Positions 24,416-35,939 of a DNA stretch of 64,000 nt are shown one piece after another. The position numbers and the translations under genes are program-made. The DNA is from Lathyrus oleraceus (Eukaryota > Streptophyta > Magnoliopsida > Fabales > Fabaceae), in NCBI RefSeq assembly GCF_024323335.1, contig NC_066581.1, forward strand, positions 34,862,699 to 34,926,698, given 5' to 3'. The notes beneath the pieces were generated by a model. It searched no databases. It saw only the letters and a program-made list of their open reading frames with translations, and was not told the DNA's origin. Position 1 is the first letter of the stretch; each line of letters opens with the position of its first letter.

Positions 24416-27400
24416 TCAAGCAAATAACTCTGGATAAGACTCTTTCATCTGACTCTCCAGTTCCCAAGTCACATTGCCACCTGCTGGTCCTCCCCAAGCT
24501 ACCTTCACTAAGGCAATCTCTTTACCCCGCAACTGCTTCAACTCTCGATCCTCAATCCTCATAGGCGATATTTCAACAGTCAGGTTATCTCTCACCTGTA
24601 CATCATCTACTTGGATCACATGCGACGGATCATGAATATACCTCCTCAACTGAGACACATGAAAAACCTCATGCAAATTCGCAAGTGACGGCGGTAAAGC
24701 GATACGATAGGCTACCTCTCCTATCCTCTCCAAAATCTGATAAGGACCAATAAATCGCGGTGTCAACTTCTTTGACTTCAAAGCTCGACCAACCCCAGTT
24801 ATCGGAGTAACACGAAGAAACACGTGATCTCCCTCTCGGAACTCAAGTGATTTCCTCCTCTTGTCATGATAACTCTTCTGACGACTCTGAGCAATTCTCA
24901 TCTTCTCCTGAATCATCTTAATCTTTTCCGTAGTTTGTTGAACAATCTCCGGTCCAACCACAGCACTCTCACCGGACTCATACCAACATAACGGTGTCCG
25001 ACATCTCCTACCATACAAAGCTTCAAACGGCGCTATACCAATGCTCGAATGAAAACTATTGTTGTAGGTAAACTCAATCAAAGGTAAATAACAATCCCAA
25101 GCACCTCCCTTTTCCAAAACACAAGCTCTCAAAAGATCCTCTAGTGACTGAATCGTCCTCTCAGTCTGACCATCAGTCTGCGGATGATATGCAGAACTCA
25201 ATCTCAGCTTAGTTCCCAAAGCCTTCTGCAAACCTTCCCAGAATTTCGATGTAAATCTCGGATCTCTGTCCGAAACAATACTCGACGGAATACCATGCAA
25301 ACTTACAATCTTCTCAATATACAACTCGGCTAATCTCTCTAACGGATAATCCATTCTGATCGGAATGAAATGAGCCGACTTTGTCAATCTGTCAACAATC
25401 ACCCAAATAGCTTCAAAATTCTTAATTGTTCTCGGTAACCCAGAAACAAAATCCATACTGATACTATCCCACTTCCACTCTGGAATAGCCAACGGTTGCA
25501 TTAGCCCAGACGGCTTCTGATGCTCAATCTTTGACTTCTGACAAGTCAAACAAGAATAAACAAAACTCGCAATTTCTCTTTTCATTCCCGGCCACCAAAA
25601 TAACTTTTTCAAATCATGATACATCTTCGTAGCTCCAGGATGAATACTCAGACCACTACGATGTCCTTCTTCAAGAATACTCTTCTTAAGTTCGATAACA
25701 TCCGGAATACACACCCGATTACCAAATTTCAAAACATCATTCTCATCAACTCTGAATTCGCCACCTTGACCTTGATTCACTAGAGTCAACTTATCAACCA
25801 AAAGCACATCGGATTTCTGACCCTCTCTGATCTCATCCAGAATACCACTTGTTAACTTCAACATTCCCAATTTAACACTATTGTGAGTACTCTCACACAC
25901 CAAACTCAAGTCTCTAAACTGCTCAATCAAATCCAATTCCTTAACCATTAACATAGACATATGTAATGATTTCCGACTCAATGCATCAGCCACTACGTTT
26001 GCTTTACCCGGATGGTAATTCAAACCAAAGTCATAATCCTTCAGAAACTCTAACCATCTTCTCTGTCTCATATTCAGCTCTTTCTGATCAAACAAATACT
26101 TTAAACTTTTATGGTCACTGAAAACCTCAAATCTTGACCCGTACAAATAATGCCTCCACAACTTCAGAACAAATACCACGGCTGCCAACTCTAAATCGTG
26201 CGTCGGATAGTTCCTCTCATGAACCCTCAGCTGTCTTGAAGCATAAGCTATAACCTGCTTATTCTGCATCAACACGCCACCCAAACCCAACAATGAAGCA
26301 TCACAGTAAACTTCAAATGGTTCCGACGAACTCGGTAATATCAGAATAGGAGCAGTAGTTAACCTTCTCTTTAACTCTCGGAAACCTTCTTCACATTTTG
26401 AGTCCCAAACAAACGCTTGCCCCTTCCTAGTCAACATCGTCAATGGTAACGCCAACTTAGAAAATCCCTCAATGAATTTCCTATAATAACCAGCCAAACC
26501 AAGGAAACTTCGAATCTCAGCAACAGACTTCGGAGCTTCCCACTTAGATACCGCTTCTATCTTAGAAGGATCAACAGCAACACCACCTCTTGAAATCACA
26601 TGACCAAGAAAACTAACCTCTTCTAACCAAAATTCACACTTGGATAGTTTAGCAAATAACTTCTTTTCTCGTAGAGTTTCTAAAACCACTCTCAAATGCT
26701 CAGCATGTTCTTCTTCAGACTTCGAATACACCAAAATATCATCAATAAACACCACAACAAACTTGTCTAGGTACGGATGGAAAATCCTATTCATATACTC
26801 CATAAATACTCCAGGCGCATTAGTCACACCAAAAGGCATTACAGAATACTCATAATGTCCATACCTTGTTCTGAAAGCAGTCTTCTGAATATCCTCAGTT
26901 TTCACACGTATCTGATGATACCCAGATCTCAAATCTATTTTGCTGAACACACTTGCACCAACCAACTGATCCATCAAATCATCAATCCTCGGCAAAGGAT
27001 ACCGATTCTTGATCGTCACTTTATTCAGTTGCCTGTAGTCCACACACAACCTCATAGTACCTTCTTTCTTCTTAACCAATAGCACTGGTGCACCCCACGG
27101 TGAAACACTCGGACGAATAAATTTCTTATCCAACAGATCCTCCAACTGACTCTTCAATTCAGTTAACTCAACAGCAGACATACGGTACGGAGCCATCGAT
27201 ATCGGTCTAGTACCAGGTACCAAATCAATCGAAAACTCAACTTCACGCTCTGGCGGCAATTCATTCACTTCTTCAGGAAACACATCAGGAAAATCACACA
27301 CCACGGCTAGATCGCCAATCACCAGTTTATCTTTAGCCTCCAAAGTCGCTAACAGCATAAACAACTCTGCCCCATCAGCTACTTCTTCATTCACTTGCCT

Positions 27401-28768
27401 TGCTGATAGAAACAAACTCTTTCCCTCCTCAATCTCAGGAAAGACCACCGTCTTATCAAAACAATTGATAGAAACTCGGTTAAACACCAACCAGTTCATA
27501 CCCAGAATAACATCAATCTGCACTAGTGGAAGACACACCAGGTCCATCCCAAAGTCTCTACCAAAAATACTCAAAGGACAATTTAAACAAACCGAAGTAG
27601 TAGTCACTGAACCCTTCGCAGGAGTATCAATTACCATACTACCAAACATCTCAGATATCTCTAACTTAAGTTTCACAGCACAATCCAAAGATATAAAGGA
27701 ATGAGTCGCACCTGTGTCAATAATAGCTACAAGAGGAAAGCCATTAATATAACACGTACCTCGGATAAGTCTGTCTTCACTGGAGGTTTGAGTCCCGGTC
27801 AAAGCGAACACCTTCCCAGTCTGAGATTTCTTTGGCTTCTGACACTGACTTCCAATATGCCCTTCTTCGCCACAATTAAAACAAATCATTTCCTTGTGCT
27901 TGCAATCAGCTATTGCATGACCAGTCTTACCACAACGAAAACATCTCTTTACTTCAGCAGTGCATACATTACTCTTATGACCAGCCTGACCACATTTGAA
28001 GCAAACTATACCAGCAGGAGCACCTCCCCCACTAGCTCTCTGAGCCGGAGCAGCTCTTTGCTTCCCTTTTCCAGCTGGAGCATCATACGGCTTGCCACGG
28101 TTTTGATGTTGCTTGCCTCTGCGATCACTGACAACCTTGTAATGAGCATTATTGTCTTCTTCAAATATCCTGCAGCTATCAACCAATTCAGTAAAAATGC
28201 GTATCTTCTGATACCCAACAGCCTTCTTAATTTCAGAGCGCAGTCCGTTTTCAAACTTGATGCACTTTGAAAATTCAGCACCAGCACCAGTGTAATGAGG
28301 ATAAAATTTGGACAGCTCCACAAATTTCGCAGCATAATCCGTGACAGACATGTTTCCTTGCTTCAGCTCAAGGAACTCAATTTCCTTCTTACCACGGACA
28401 TCTTCCGGATAATACTTCCTCATGAATTCCCTACGGAATACATCCCAAGTAATGACTTCACCCGCCACGGTCAACCTCTCGTGAGTCTCTAGCCACCAGT
28501 CATCAGCTTCGACTGCTAGCATGTGAGTACCATACCGAACCTTCTGAGCTGGAGTGCAATCCATAACACGGAAGATTCTCTCAATCTCTTTCAACCATCC
28601 CAAGGCTGCATCTGGATCATGCTTCCCTTTAAACACCGGCGGATTCTCTCTCTGAAAAGTCGCCAAGCTACGTGATCCAGCATCTCCACCAGCATTTGGC
28701 AAGTTTTGCACAGCTTGTGCCATCGCTTGCATTGCGGCAGCCATTGCAGCATCATTCCTTCCAGCCAT
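24416..28768 (-). CDS. Gag-pol polyprotein of element B (Tekay/Del-like chromovirus)
   Basis: An intact 1450-aa ORF with no stop or frameshift. In order it has a Gag domain (about 40-210); three CCHC zinc knuckles (256-269, 276-289, 296-309); an aspartic protease with IDTGATHSF (about 350); reverse transcriptase with VDYRQLNK and the catalytic FIDDILVYS (about 674-682); RNase H with YCDAS (about 821); an integrase HHCC zinc-binding region (about 1043-1076); and a DDE core with [14 protein letters not shown] and the glutamate of [10 protein letters not shown] (about 1203). The C-terminal chromodomain-like block [18 protein letters not shown] places it with chromoviruses, closest to Tekay/Del by my reading. 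Such tails steer integration to marked chromatin. The start is the ATG next to the PBS. Gag and pol share one frame, as usual for the clade. Near-identical LTRs and an open frame suggest recent mobility. Confidence 0.95.
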   Translation of the reverse strand: MAGRNDAAMAAAMQAMAQAVQNLPNAGGDAGSRSLATFQRENPPVFKGKHDPDAALGWLKEIERIFRVMDCTPAQKVRYGTHMLAVEADDWWLETHERLTVAGEVITWDVFRREFMRKYYPEDVRGKKEIEFLELKQGNMSVTDYAAKFVELSKFYPHYTGAGAEFSKCIKFENGLRSEIKKAVGYQKIRIFTELVDSCRIFEEDNNAHYKVVSDRRGKQHQNRGKPYDAPAGKGKQRAAPAQRASGGGAPAGIVCFKCGQAGHKSNVCTAEVKRCFRCGKTGHAIADCKHKEMICFNCGEEGHIGSQCQKPKKSQTGKVFALTGTQTSSEDRLIRGTCYINGFPLVAIIDTGATHSFISLDCAVKLKLEISEMFGSMVIDTPAKGSVTTTSVCLNCPLSIFGRDFGMDLVCLPLVQIDVILGMNWLVFNRVSINCFDKTVVFPEIEEGKSLFLSARQVNEEVADGAELFMLLATLEAKDKLVIGDLAVVCDFPDVFPEEVNELPPEREVEFSIDLVPGTRPISMAPYRMSAVELTELKSQLEDLLDKKFIRPSVSPWGAPVLLVKKKEGTMRLCVDYRQLNKVTIKNRYPLPRIDDLMDQLVGASVFSKIDLRSGYHQIRVKTEDIQKTAFRTRYGHYEYSVMPFGVTNAPGVFMEYMNRIFHPYLDKFVVVFIDDILVYSKSEEEHAEHLRVVLETLREKKLFAKLSKCEFWLEEVSFLGHVISRGGVAVDPSKIEAVSKWEAPKSVAEIRSFLGLAGYYRKFIEGFSKLALPLTMLTRKGQAFVWDSKCEEGFRELKRRLTTAPILILPSSSEPFEVYCDASLLGLGGVLMQNKQVIAYASRQLRVHERNYPTHDLELAAVVFVLKLWRHYLYGSRFEVFSDHKSLKYLFDQKELNMRQRRWLEFLKDYDFGLNYHPGKANVVADALSRKSLHMSMLMVKELDLIEQFRDLSLVCESTHNSVKLGMLKLTSGILDEIREGQKSDVLLVDKLTLVNQGQGGEFRVDENDVLKFGNRVCIPDVIELKKSILEEGHRSGLSIHPGATKMYHDLKKLFWWPGMKREIASFVYSCLTCQKSKIEHQKPSGLMQPLAIPEWKWDSISMDFVSGLPRTIKNFEAIWVIVDRLTKSAHFIPIRMDYPLERLAELYIEKIVSLHGIPSSIVSDRDPRFTSKFWEGLQKALGTKLRLSSAYHPQTDGQTERTIQSLEDLLRACVLEKGGAWDCYLPLIEFTYNNSFHSSIGIAPFEALYGRRCRTPLCWYESGESAVVGPEIVQQTTEKIKMIQEKMRIAQSRQKSYHDKRRKSLEFREGDHVFLRVTPITGVGRALKSKKLTPRFIGPYQILERIGEVAYRIALPPSLANLHEVFHVSQLRRYIHDPSHVIQVDDVQVRDNLTVEISPMRIEDRELKQLRGKEIALVKVAWGGPAGGNVTWELESQMKESYPELFA

Positions 28769-28862
28769 TTCAACTTATCAATACAACACAACTTAAAGTT
28801 AGATTGGTAACAATACACAATTGTTAGACAGTAACGACACGACAACTGGCCGGACAAACCGA

Positions 28863-28877
28863 CCTGCTCTGATACCA
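28863..28877 (-). other. Primer-binding site of element B (initiator Met tRNA)
   Basis: The minus strand reads TGGTATCAGAGCAGG four bases after the 5' LTR. TGGTATCAGAGC is complementary to the 3' end of plant initiator methionine tRNA. Confidence 0.93.
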
Positions 28878-29828
28878 CTAATGTAACACCCTTCTAAAAT
28901 ACCCCAAATATTTAATTAAAATAACAATATATCAATCAGAGTAAATATGCATTCAAGGGTGTCACACAACTACTTCACACCATAATAACTGTCATGCTCT
29001 TTATTTAATCAAAATAACAGTTTTGCATAATTCGCAGCGGATATAAATCAACCAACCATTCAAAACATACAACGTTTTACAGTTAAAAGGTTCAACAACC
29101 AACAATAAAACAATTAAAACATCCCGTCCCGATGTTACATCTATCAGAGCATGACCCACTAAAGCGACTACACTAGACTCCAAGCATTAGCTTCTACTTA
29201 ACTCATTGCTCGTTACCTGAAAAATAGTTGTAAGGGTGAGTTCCTCAATCGATATAACAAGCATTATAAATTATCATGTTATGTTAAGTAATTTAACTCA
29301 TTAATCACCCAATATCAACACAACTCATATACATACTCAAGATCAATACCACTGATACACATACAACAAACCAACATAATGCAACTCTAATGAGACTCGA
29401 CTCGTCATGCATGTGGTACCATTCGGAGTAAAACTCCCAACTTAAAATCATTGCCATTTTATTGGGCATCAAGGCATAAGCCTTCAACTTTCAACTTAAA
29501 AAATTGCCAATCCAGGCCAACGTGGTGTGAGCAAAGCTCCGACTTAATGCATATGAATGTACATGGCACATACGACTTTAAAGGTTCGACAACATAATAA
29601 CAACAGCACCACAACAATGTTTTCAACAAAATCAACTTATAATCAACTTTGGCTCACCAAGCCTACAACTTAATATTTTCCACAACTTTAACACAACTTA
29701 TCAACATATTTGTATCAACACTTCATAATATAAACTCAACAAAATTACTCATCAAAATCAACGATAATAGGCCAATCGCCAATTATGTTTACAACATTAA
29801 AATATCATTTTTTCCAATTTCTAACAGT

Positions 29829-30007
29829 GTTAACCGGTTAACGCCCTGGGTTAACCGGTTAACGCAGGACAAAACACACTTTCTGGCAAAACGCAACAGT
29901 GTTAACCGGTTAACGCCCTGGGTTAACCGGTTAACGCAGGCAAAACAGCACATTTTCACAAAATATAACAGTGTTAACCGGTTAACGCCCTGGGTTAACC
30001 GGTTAAC
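29829..30007. repeat. Array of six GTTAACCGGTTAAC palindromes (5' LTR of B)
   Basis: Same array as 23614-23792, shifted by 6215 bases, with no sequence change seen. Confidence 0.95.
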
Positions 30008-30455
30008 GCAGGCAAAACAGCAGTTCCTGCGCTAACACAAGGCAGAATGCAGAGTTTCCGCATTTTCCGCCGTTGGAGGACTTCCGGACCTCCGATTCAA
30101 CTTCCGTAAAAAGCTACATTATCGGAAAATCACGACACATACAATTATCGATTCAATTTCAGTTTTCCTACAACTTATTCATCACAATTTTCAGCATTCC
30201 AAATCCCAATTAGGGTCAATTCAACGGTTTATCACTACCCATTACATGCTAATCTATAATACCCATTAAACGATGATAAACCCCCCTTACCTGAGATAAT
30301 CCGGCAATCTCTAAGCTTCAAGCTCTTCCGTTCTTCAACCTTCGCTCTCTAGCTCTTCCTCTTTGCCCTTTCTCCACTTTTCACCTTTCAGCCGCTTCTC
30401 TGTTTCACGTGAAAACTCTTTACCAATACTGAAACCCTTTTTTCCTTATTCCAAC

Positions 30456-30466
30456 TTATATATTTT
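30456..30466 (-). promoter_or_regulatory. TATA box in element B 5' LTR
   Basis: Same sequence as 24241-24251. This copy would drive the genomic transcript of B leftward. Confidence 0.5.
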
Positions 30467-30588
30467 CCAATAATTATTATTCCAAATAATAATAATAATA
30501 ATCCAATAATTCAATTTATTTAATTAAATTAATAAATATATTATTAACTTAATTTAAATAATTCTCTTATTTTATTCGGGGTGTTACA

Positions 30589-30593
30589 AAAAC
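30589..30593 (+). repeat. Target-site duplication of element B (right)
   Basis: AAAAC, directly after the LTR end GGTGTTACA. Confidence 0.9.
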
Positions 30594-30659
30594 CTTGAGA
30601 CAAGGAGGCCGTGCAAGGAAGTAGCAACGACAGGTTAATTAAAGCGCATTGTTGGTTAC
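30594..30659 (+). other. Continuation of the putative 3' LTR of element A
   Basis: 66 bases between the right edge of element B and the left LTR of element E. Removing B plus one AAAAC joins it to 22667. Its own end lies beyond E, outside the window. Confidence 0.55.
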
Positions 30660-31439
30660 TGATCGTGTTGATTCGCAAGTGCACGAATTACGTCAAAGTA
30701 ATATAAAAGAATATCGATCCCACAGAGACCAATCGTCAATCTATCGATTACTATCATTACAGTGTTTATCTAAGGCAGTATAAAAGAGATATTGGGTTTG
30801 CAAAATAACGGTAAATAATAAATGCAGGTAAGACATGTTGAATATAATTCACATCAGTTAAGTGATGTTTTGATTGTCTAAATAGAACTACTTATGAGGT
30901 AATATTTTCTACTCTTGAAAAGAATCCATTTAACAGGAACTATCGCTTTCGCGTATTCAGAACCGAGTTTACCCTTAAATTAAGGCCTTTTATTGTCACT
31001 TATAAAAGGTGCGTAGAACGCTAAAGTAGTAAACCTATTTTTAAGAAATGAGACTCGTAAACTTAGTTGAAAAGTGATTTTGATTTGGAAAGTTTACCCA
31101 AGGAGTTTCCTGATTTTAAATCTATCAATGCGTCCGAAAACAGTTTCAAAAATAGTTTTTCCTTAAAGTGATAAAAATTCCTAGTTACTAAGCCAGGGTG
31201 CTTTCGCACTCCTCAAATAATTAAAACTAACCAAGTTTGTTTTAGAAAACTCAAGTTAAAAATCAAAACAGCCTTTAAAAGTATTTCTAGAGATTCAATA
31301 TGTGAAACATTACTTTAACCGCGATCCTTACATTCTAACCTTTAAAAGATTTAGCCAGACATGGTAACACAAACGAACACAACAATGTTAATCATGATGA
31401 AAAGTTTGTTTTAGAATGTGAGGCGTGGAGAGCGAGTAA

Positions 31440-31655
31440 AGTGCGGAAAATAAATAAAGTAAAGCGAGTGCGGAAAATAAATAAAGTAAAGCGAGTGCGG
31501 AAAATAAATAAAATAAAAGCGATGCGAGAAATAAATAAAATAAAAGCGATACGGGAAATAAATAAAATAAAAGCGATGCGGGAAATAAATAAAATAAAAG
31601 CGATGCGGGAAATAAATAAAATAAAAGCGATGCGGGAAATAAATAAATAAAGCGA
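31440..31655. repeat. 27-bp tandem repeat in element E LTR
   Basis: About eight head-to-tail copies of a 27-bp unit, GTGCGGAAAATAAATAAAG plus TAAAGCGA, drifting to GATGCGGGAAATAAATAAA plus ATAAAAGC. Copies start near 31440, 31468, 31495 and 31522. The 121-aa and 69-aa ORFs here are products of the repeat and not genes. Confidence 0.9.
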
Positions 31656-31873
31656 TAAATAAGAACCTGCTCCAAACAGAGGCTTCGATTCTGGTACAAA
31701 AATAAACCTCCGACTCCTGAAGCTAAAGACGGCAGCAACTCGAAGTGACCCAACTCAATCTCACAAAGGTGCGATAACCCCCCGATGTGACGGATTATCG
31801 CTATTACAAATGATAAATATATGCTTAGTGTTGTAAAACTAAGTTGGATGATTAGAAAACGAAATGGAACGAG

Positions 31874-31884
31874 CTATTTATAGA
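31874..31884 (-). promoter_or_regulatory. TATA box of element E LTR
   Basis: The minus strand reads TCTATAAATAG. It is at the same place as the TATA boxes of element C's LTRs and lies 70-110 bp downstream of two GC-rich motifs. Confidence 0.6.
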
Positions 31885-31953
31885 GGTTTTCAGCAGCTTT
31901 CAAAGACCATGGTGCCCTCCAACTTCCCCTTAGTGGGAACGTGACTTCTAAAG

Positions 31954-31987
31954 ATGGCGCCCGCCATCCCTTCATGGCGCCCGCCAT
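31954..31987. promoter_or_regulatory. Paired ATGGCGCCCGCCAT motifs in element E LTR
   Basis: Two identical copies at 31954-31967 and 31974-31987, a 20-base repeat distance, in an AT-rich LTR. A weaker third copy lies near 32065. Homologous pairs lie upstream of the TATA box in element C. I infer a promoter element; the binding protein is unknown. Confidence 0.5.
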
Positions 31988-32272
31988 GTGTGTAAGTGGG
32001 GTGGATCATGGGAACATGGTGGTTACCTCCTAGTTGAGGGCTGATGACTCATGGCTTCTCCTATAGCGGTCGCCATGTGCAACGCCTTGTGTGTAATTTC
32101 GCCGAAAAACCCTAATTTTAGGTCTTTTTGCTTCGTTTCTTCCAAAAGAGTTCGAAAGTGCTAATTATCTGAAAACAAGAGAAAAGAGAGCATAATACAA
32201 ACAAAATGATAATAAAGTCCTAATAAACATATGAAATCCGAGTCAAAAACACGGTGTAATTCAGTGTGATCA

Positions 32273-33242
32273 AATTCTCCCACACTTAAACCTTTGCTTG
32301 TCCTCAAGCAAAACTCTTTATAGTTTATGCAAGAAAATCAATATCAACTAGAGTTAATTCGAGGCAAAAAGACTTACGAGTTCATTCAAGGAATGTATCG
32401 ATAGGTACTAATGAATCGAACTAAGGATATTGTAGTTACACTTCCCGCAATTGCGATCGTAGGCTTCGTTCCTATACAAATTAATCCACATTACCCCATC
32501 ATACCTAAGCATTCTTTTTGTTTTCTTAAAGTCCTTTTCATTCAGGTGCAATCACATTAAGCCCGTTATTCGTACATACTCATAGTAAAGTGATCGGTTA
32601 GTGATTATGATCTTAAGCATGGGGCTCTGGTACATAAGTTGGTGTAACCCTTTTATTCAACCCAATTTGTAGTTGTGGGGGATTGGATCGTAATCCATCC
32701 TACCAAGTTCAGCACCAAATACCTCTGAACCAACAAGTAAATAGGCTATTATTATTTATTCTTTTTATTTTTCTTCTGCATGTTCCACATATGTTTTTAT
32801 TTTGCTGGTTTAAATGACCGTGTGAGAGTCACCTAGCCCGGATTTTCATGCGATTTGAGAACAAAGCAGGAATTTTTGTGATCATTCACTTATTTTCATC
32901 GGTCCCCTATGTAGAGCATGCTTAAGCCGGAGCTGACTGCTAGGATAAACTACTTAAAGACTTATTTGGAACAAAAACTGGGGCTACAACATATGGGGTA
33001 TCGGGATTGACTCTTATAATCATGAAGCCTAAGGTGTTAAGACAATACCGATTTTTAGAAAAAGTTTTCCCAAGTATTTTACATCCTATTATAAACCTGT
33101 CTTATAGCCTGAATGTTCAAGATGTACTGTTTTCTTGGCTAATTTTTTTTTGGTAAGGTTAAAGAAATGGGGGAAATAAGGATACACTACACAGATGACT
33201 CGTCAGACACGTGTTATTTTATTGAAAGGGAAAAACAAGCAA
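32273..33242 (-). other. PPT and 3' untranslated region of element E
   Basis: Next to the LTR the minus strand reads TAAGTGTGGGAGAATT, the PPT. The rest has no ORF but matches 37613-38692 of element C in several blocks, such as 'attcaggtgcaatcacatta', 'gtgattatgatctta' and 'catcggtcccctatgtagag'. Confidence 0.7.
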
Positions 33243-33417
33243 CTAAAACATAAAACATACTGAAATCAAAGGAAAACGGTAAAAAGCGATAAAAGTAAAG
33301 GAAAGCGATAAAAAGCAATAAAAATAAAGGAAAGATGAAAAGCGATAAAATCTCCTCCCAGACTTAAACTGAACATTGTCCTCAATGTTTCGATATGAGA
33401 TAGGGTAGGAGTAACCT

Positions 33418-33419
<2 letters not shown>

Positions 33420-33488
<69 letters not shown>
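33420..33488. repeat. (AG)n microsatellite
   Basis: About 34 uninterrupted AG units. It lies at the C-terminal end of the Athila-type ORF of element E; the same point in element C has no repeat. Confidence 0.97.
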
Positions 33489-33490
<2 letters not shown>

Positions 33491-34530
33491 GAGAACCGGT
33501 ACCGTCACCGCCCTGGTCAGGATGCCTGGGTCGACGACGTCTGGTTCGAGTACTAAGTCCTTCCTGCAGCTGCTGAGAGCAACCTAGGAGAGATCCTTGG
33601 GTGGCCTCAATGAGAGCGAAGTGACGCTCATTAGCCTGTCGCTGGCGTTGCTTCTCATTAGTGATCGCAAGCAAGGACTCAGTGACAGTCCGATGTGCTT
33701 GCTCACTACGCTGCTGGGAAGCTACCATAAAACTCATATTGTCTGACAGTTGTTGGTTTATGGTGTTCAGGAGGGTGTCACATCTTTCCTCATGAGCCAG
33801 GTGCTTGCGCCACATCTCATTGGTGATGTAGAAACAGGGAGTGGTACCTGCAAAAGGGTTAGAGGAAGAAGGTGCGGTGTGTGCAGGTGATGCAGCAGGA
33901 ATATCATGAGCAGGTGACTGGTCACGCCGGTCAGACTCATCATCGGTCCCTTGCCCATTGTCCATAGGAACGTTAGGTGGCAAAGGACCGGTAAAGGGTG
34001 GAGCATCAAGATCGTATGTCCAGTTCCTCGCATGTCGCACATCCGTACACTGAGAGCAAGGTAGGACAACACTGGGTACAGCTGCACCATGTATCATGAG
34101 GTGAGTTTTTTTTTTTCGTTGTTTTTTTGGTAGTTTTGGTTTTTGGTTTTTGTTTTTTCGAAAGAAACCACATTCTCGCTGCACCTTGCATAATTTCATA
34201 TCTTTCAAAAACTTCAAGTTAATGGTGCGGTGAGGGAGTGGTTCCAAGGTGGCTAACTCACCGTGTAGATTCAATGCTCTAGCAATGGAGGTAATCAAAC
34301 CACCGAAAGAGATGGTTCCTCTTTTTTTAAGGATGGCAGACATATGGGCCAACATGAAAGGAACATGATTGATCCTACGATTAGTTAGGCACCCCTGTAA
34401 AAATAGCAATTCTCAAGCATTTACTTTGTTAGAATTTTTCTGGCTAAATATAGTACATGCCAAAAGGTATCTAAAAATACGTATGACCGGGTTATGGATA
34501 TTAGAAGCCAAAATTCCTTCAAAGGAAGTA

Positions 34531-34535
34531 ACATT
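34531..34535 (+). repeat. Target-site duplication of element D (left copy)
   Basis: ACATT directly before the LTR start TGTAAGAAC. The right copy must lie outside the window. Confidence 0.6.
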
Positions 34536-35529
34536 TGTAAGAACAAAATTAGTTCTAAAATAGAATTCCAAGATTTTGATGATAACAAAGGATGAAACCA
34601 AAAATGGCACCCTAACGAAAATTCTCTAAGTGTGCAGGACTCTGAACAGCAACAAAGGAATCTGATCGTTTTATCAGATACAAACTCTGATCAGATACAA
34701 AGTACTAGAAGATCAGAAGCATCTGAGGAAGAAGTGCGCTCTAGAAGATCTGACTCTGAGCAAAGACAGTAGAAAGAACCAGAAGCTCTAAACATCCACT
34801 GGACTTAGTTCTGATGATCTAGAAGACCAGTACTCTTAGAAGCTCTGATGTAACCTCAACGCAATCTCCTTCTGGCATAGAAACTCCGAGATAACAAAGA
34901 CTCTGATGAAGATTCTCCAAATCCAGAAAGAGTAACGGAAAGAATTTCTTCAAATGGAAAGGAAGTATTTTTAGAAAGAAATCATTCAGGGAGACAAATT
35001 GGTTATGGCAAGAAACACAGAAGTAATGACATTGAATGCTCATCAAAGGCCAATATTCTGTCATCACTCCAACGGTCCTTTCACCACTATATAAAGGACA
35101 ACCTACCTCATTGAGAGATACACAACAACACACAGAAAATTCTTTACATTCTCTCTTAGTTTTTCATGAGCTGCTGCTCATACATGAAAACACTTGCTTG
35201 ATTATTCTGCTGTAATATTTGCTTACTCTTAGAAGCACTCTCGATTACAAATTTATTTTTGCTAAATTGCTTTTGTTCCTCAAGTGACTCTGCGTAGTCT
35301 GTATACTTGGGAGGACTAAGAGATCACTCTCTTAGACGTTTGGTTGTATTAATCTTTCAAGATTAGTGGATTAAGTCCTTTTTGAAGGCGAAATCACCTT
35401 GGCCGGGTGGACTAGAGTAGCTTTGTGTTATAAGCGAACAAGTATAAAATTCGGTGTGTTCTTACTTTTGAAAAAGCTTTTATTTTCTAAAACAATTCAA
35501 ACCCCCCTTTCTTGTTTTTCTCACCTTCA
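34536..35529 (+). repeat. Element D 5' LTR
   Basis: 994 bp, starts TGTAAGAACAAAATTAGTTC and contains the phrase 'gattttgatgataacaaag' common to SIRE-type LTRs in legumes. It ends ...TTTCTCACCTTCA two bases before the PBS. Confidence 0.85.
35087..35097 (+). promoter_or_regulatory. TATA box of element D LTR
   Basis: CTATATAAAGG, followed by a CA-rich leader (ACACAACAACACACAG), inside the LTR about 430 bp before its end. Confidence 0.7.
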
Positions 35530-35531
35530 GT

Positions 35532-35543
35532 TGGTATCAGAGC
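35532..35543 (+). other. Primer-binding site of element D (initiator Met tRNA)
   Basis: TGGTATCAGAGC, two bases after the LTR end. Typical of Ty1/copia elements. Confidence 0.93.
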
Positions 35544-35611
35544 TTCAGCTCTGTTATTGATTTTCTAATCAAACACTTAATAGTGTAAAGAGATCCAAAA
35601 CGAGAAAAACT

Positions 35612-35939
35612 ATGGCCAACACCAATGAAAGAGACAGTTACAATGCTAAGCCTCCAGTCTTTGATGGAGAGAAATTCGATTACTGGAAAGATAGAACTGA
35701 AAGTTTCTTTCTGGGATATGATGCTGATCTCTGGGACATTGTCACAGTTGGATACATACCTCCTGTAATAGATGCTGGAGTTGCCGTTCCCAGAAGCAAT
35801 ATGACAGATAATCAGAAGTGCGAATTCAAGAATCATCACAAAGCCAAAACGATACTTCTCAATGCCATATCCTACAATGAGTATGAAAAAATCACCAACA
35901 TGGAAACAACTAAAGATATACTCGACTCCCTGAGGATGA
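35612..35939 (+). pseudogene. Gag of element D, N-terminal fragment
   Basis: ATG at 35612 opens MANTNERDSYNAKPPVFDGE, followed by FDYWKDRTESFFLGYDADLW, the conserved start of SIRE-type Gag. The frame runs through ETTKDILDSLRM and is cut at 35939 by element C's insertion. Codon phase at the cut is one base into a codon, and 49273 supplies the next two bases. Gag forms the particle shell that packages RNA. Confidence 0.85.
35935..35939 (+). repeat. Target-site duplication of element C (left)
   Basis: GATGA, identical to 49268-49272. Confidence 0.9.

Larger units (their letters stand above)
22668..30588 (-). mobile_element. Element B: complete Tekay/Del-like chromovirus
   Basis: A 7921-bp Ty3/gypsy element on the minus strand with two LTRs (28882-30588 as 5' LTR, 22668-24373 as 3' LTR), an initiator-Met-tRNA primer-binding site, one uninterrupted gag-pol ORF and a PPT. 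The duplication AAAAC is present at both edges (22663-22667 and 30589-30593). By eye the LTRs differ by one substitution (CTTTTCC versus CTCTTCC after TTCAAG) and one single-A indel in about 1.7 kb, so the insertion is very recent. It could be autonomous. Confidence 0.95.
28882..30588 (-). repeat. Element B 5' LTR
   Basis: 1707 bp. This is the 5' LTR on the minus strand because the primer-binding site lies just inside it at 28863-28877. Confidence 0.95.
30660..32272 (-). repeat. Element E 3' LTR
   Basis: 1613 bp from TGATCGTGTTGATTCGCAAG to TTCAGTGTGATCA. It is colinear with the LTRs of element C: 'cgcaagt', 'agtaatataaaag', 'cacagagacca', the cell of 27-bp repeats, the GC-rich motif pair and the TATA box come in the same order. 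Confidence 0.85.
30660..34535 (-). mobile_element. Element E: 3' part of an Athila-like retrotransposon
   Basis: On the minus strand this is the 3' LTR (30660-32272), a PPT, a 3' untranslated region and the downstream ORF of an Athila-like Ty3/gypsy element. At 34536 a Ty1/copia element (D) interrupts it, and the remainder lies beyond 64 kb. It is closely related to element C: same LTR ends (TGAT...ATCA), same 3' region and homologous ORF. GTTAC (30655-30659) would be its left target-site duplication; the partner is outside. Confidence 0.8.
33243..34535 (-). pseudogene. Athila-type downstream ORF of element E (disrupted)
   Basis: Homologous to the 485-aa ORF of element C: SFEGILASNIHNPVIRIFRY, then TNRRINHVPFMLAHM, SFGGLITSIARALNL, LPHRTINLKFLKDMKLCK and RHARNWTYDLDAPPFTGP. 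A stop stands between NKVNA and ELLFLQG near 34410, where element C has an arginine codon. A Lys-rich insertion (34100-34165) is absent in C. A long (AG)n run at the C-terminal end is read as Leu-Ser repeats. Its N-terminal part is cut off by the copia insertion at 34536. In Athila-like elements this ORF sits after pol and has been called env-like or ATHILA ORF (PF03078-like); its role is unproven. Not functional. Confidence 0.72.

Noticed and set aside
27701..28270. 189-aa plus-strand ORF inside element B
   Set aside because: It is antisense to the gag and protease coding region of an intact gag-pol ORF and has no domain.
31388..31753. Leu/Phe/Tyr-rich ORF that looks like a membrane protein (also 36720-37090 and 48422-48765)
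   Set aside because: The hydrophobic pattern is the reverse strand of AAATAAATAAA-type tandem repeats in LTRs; the frame is open only because of the repeat.
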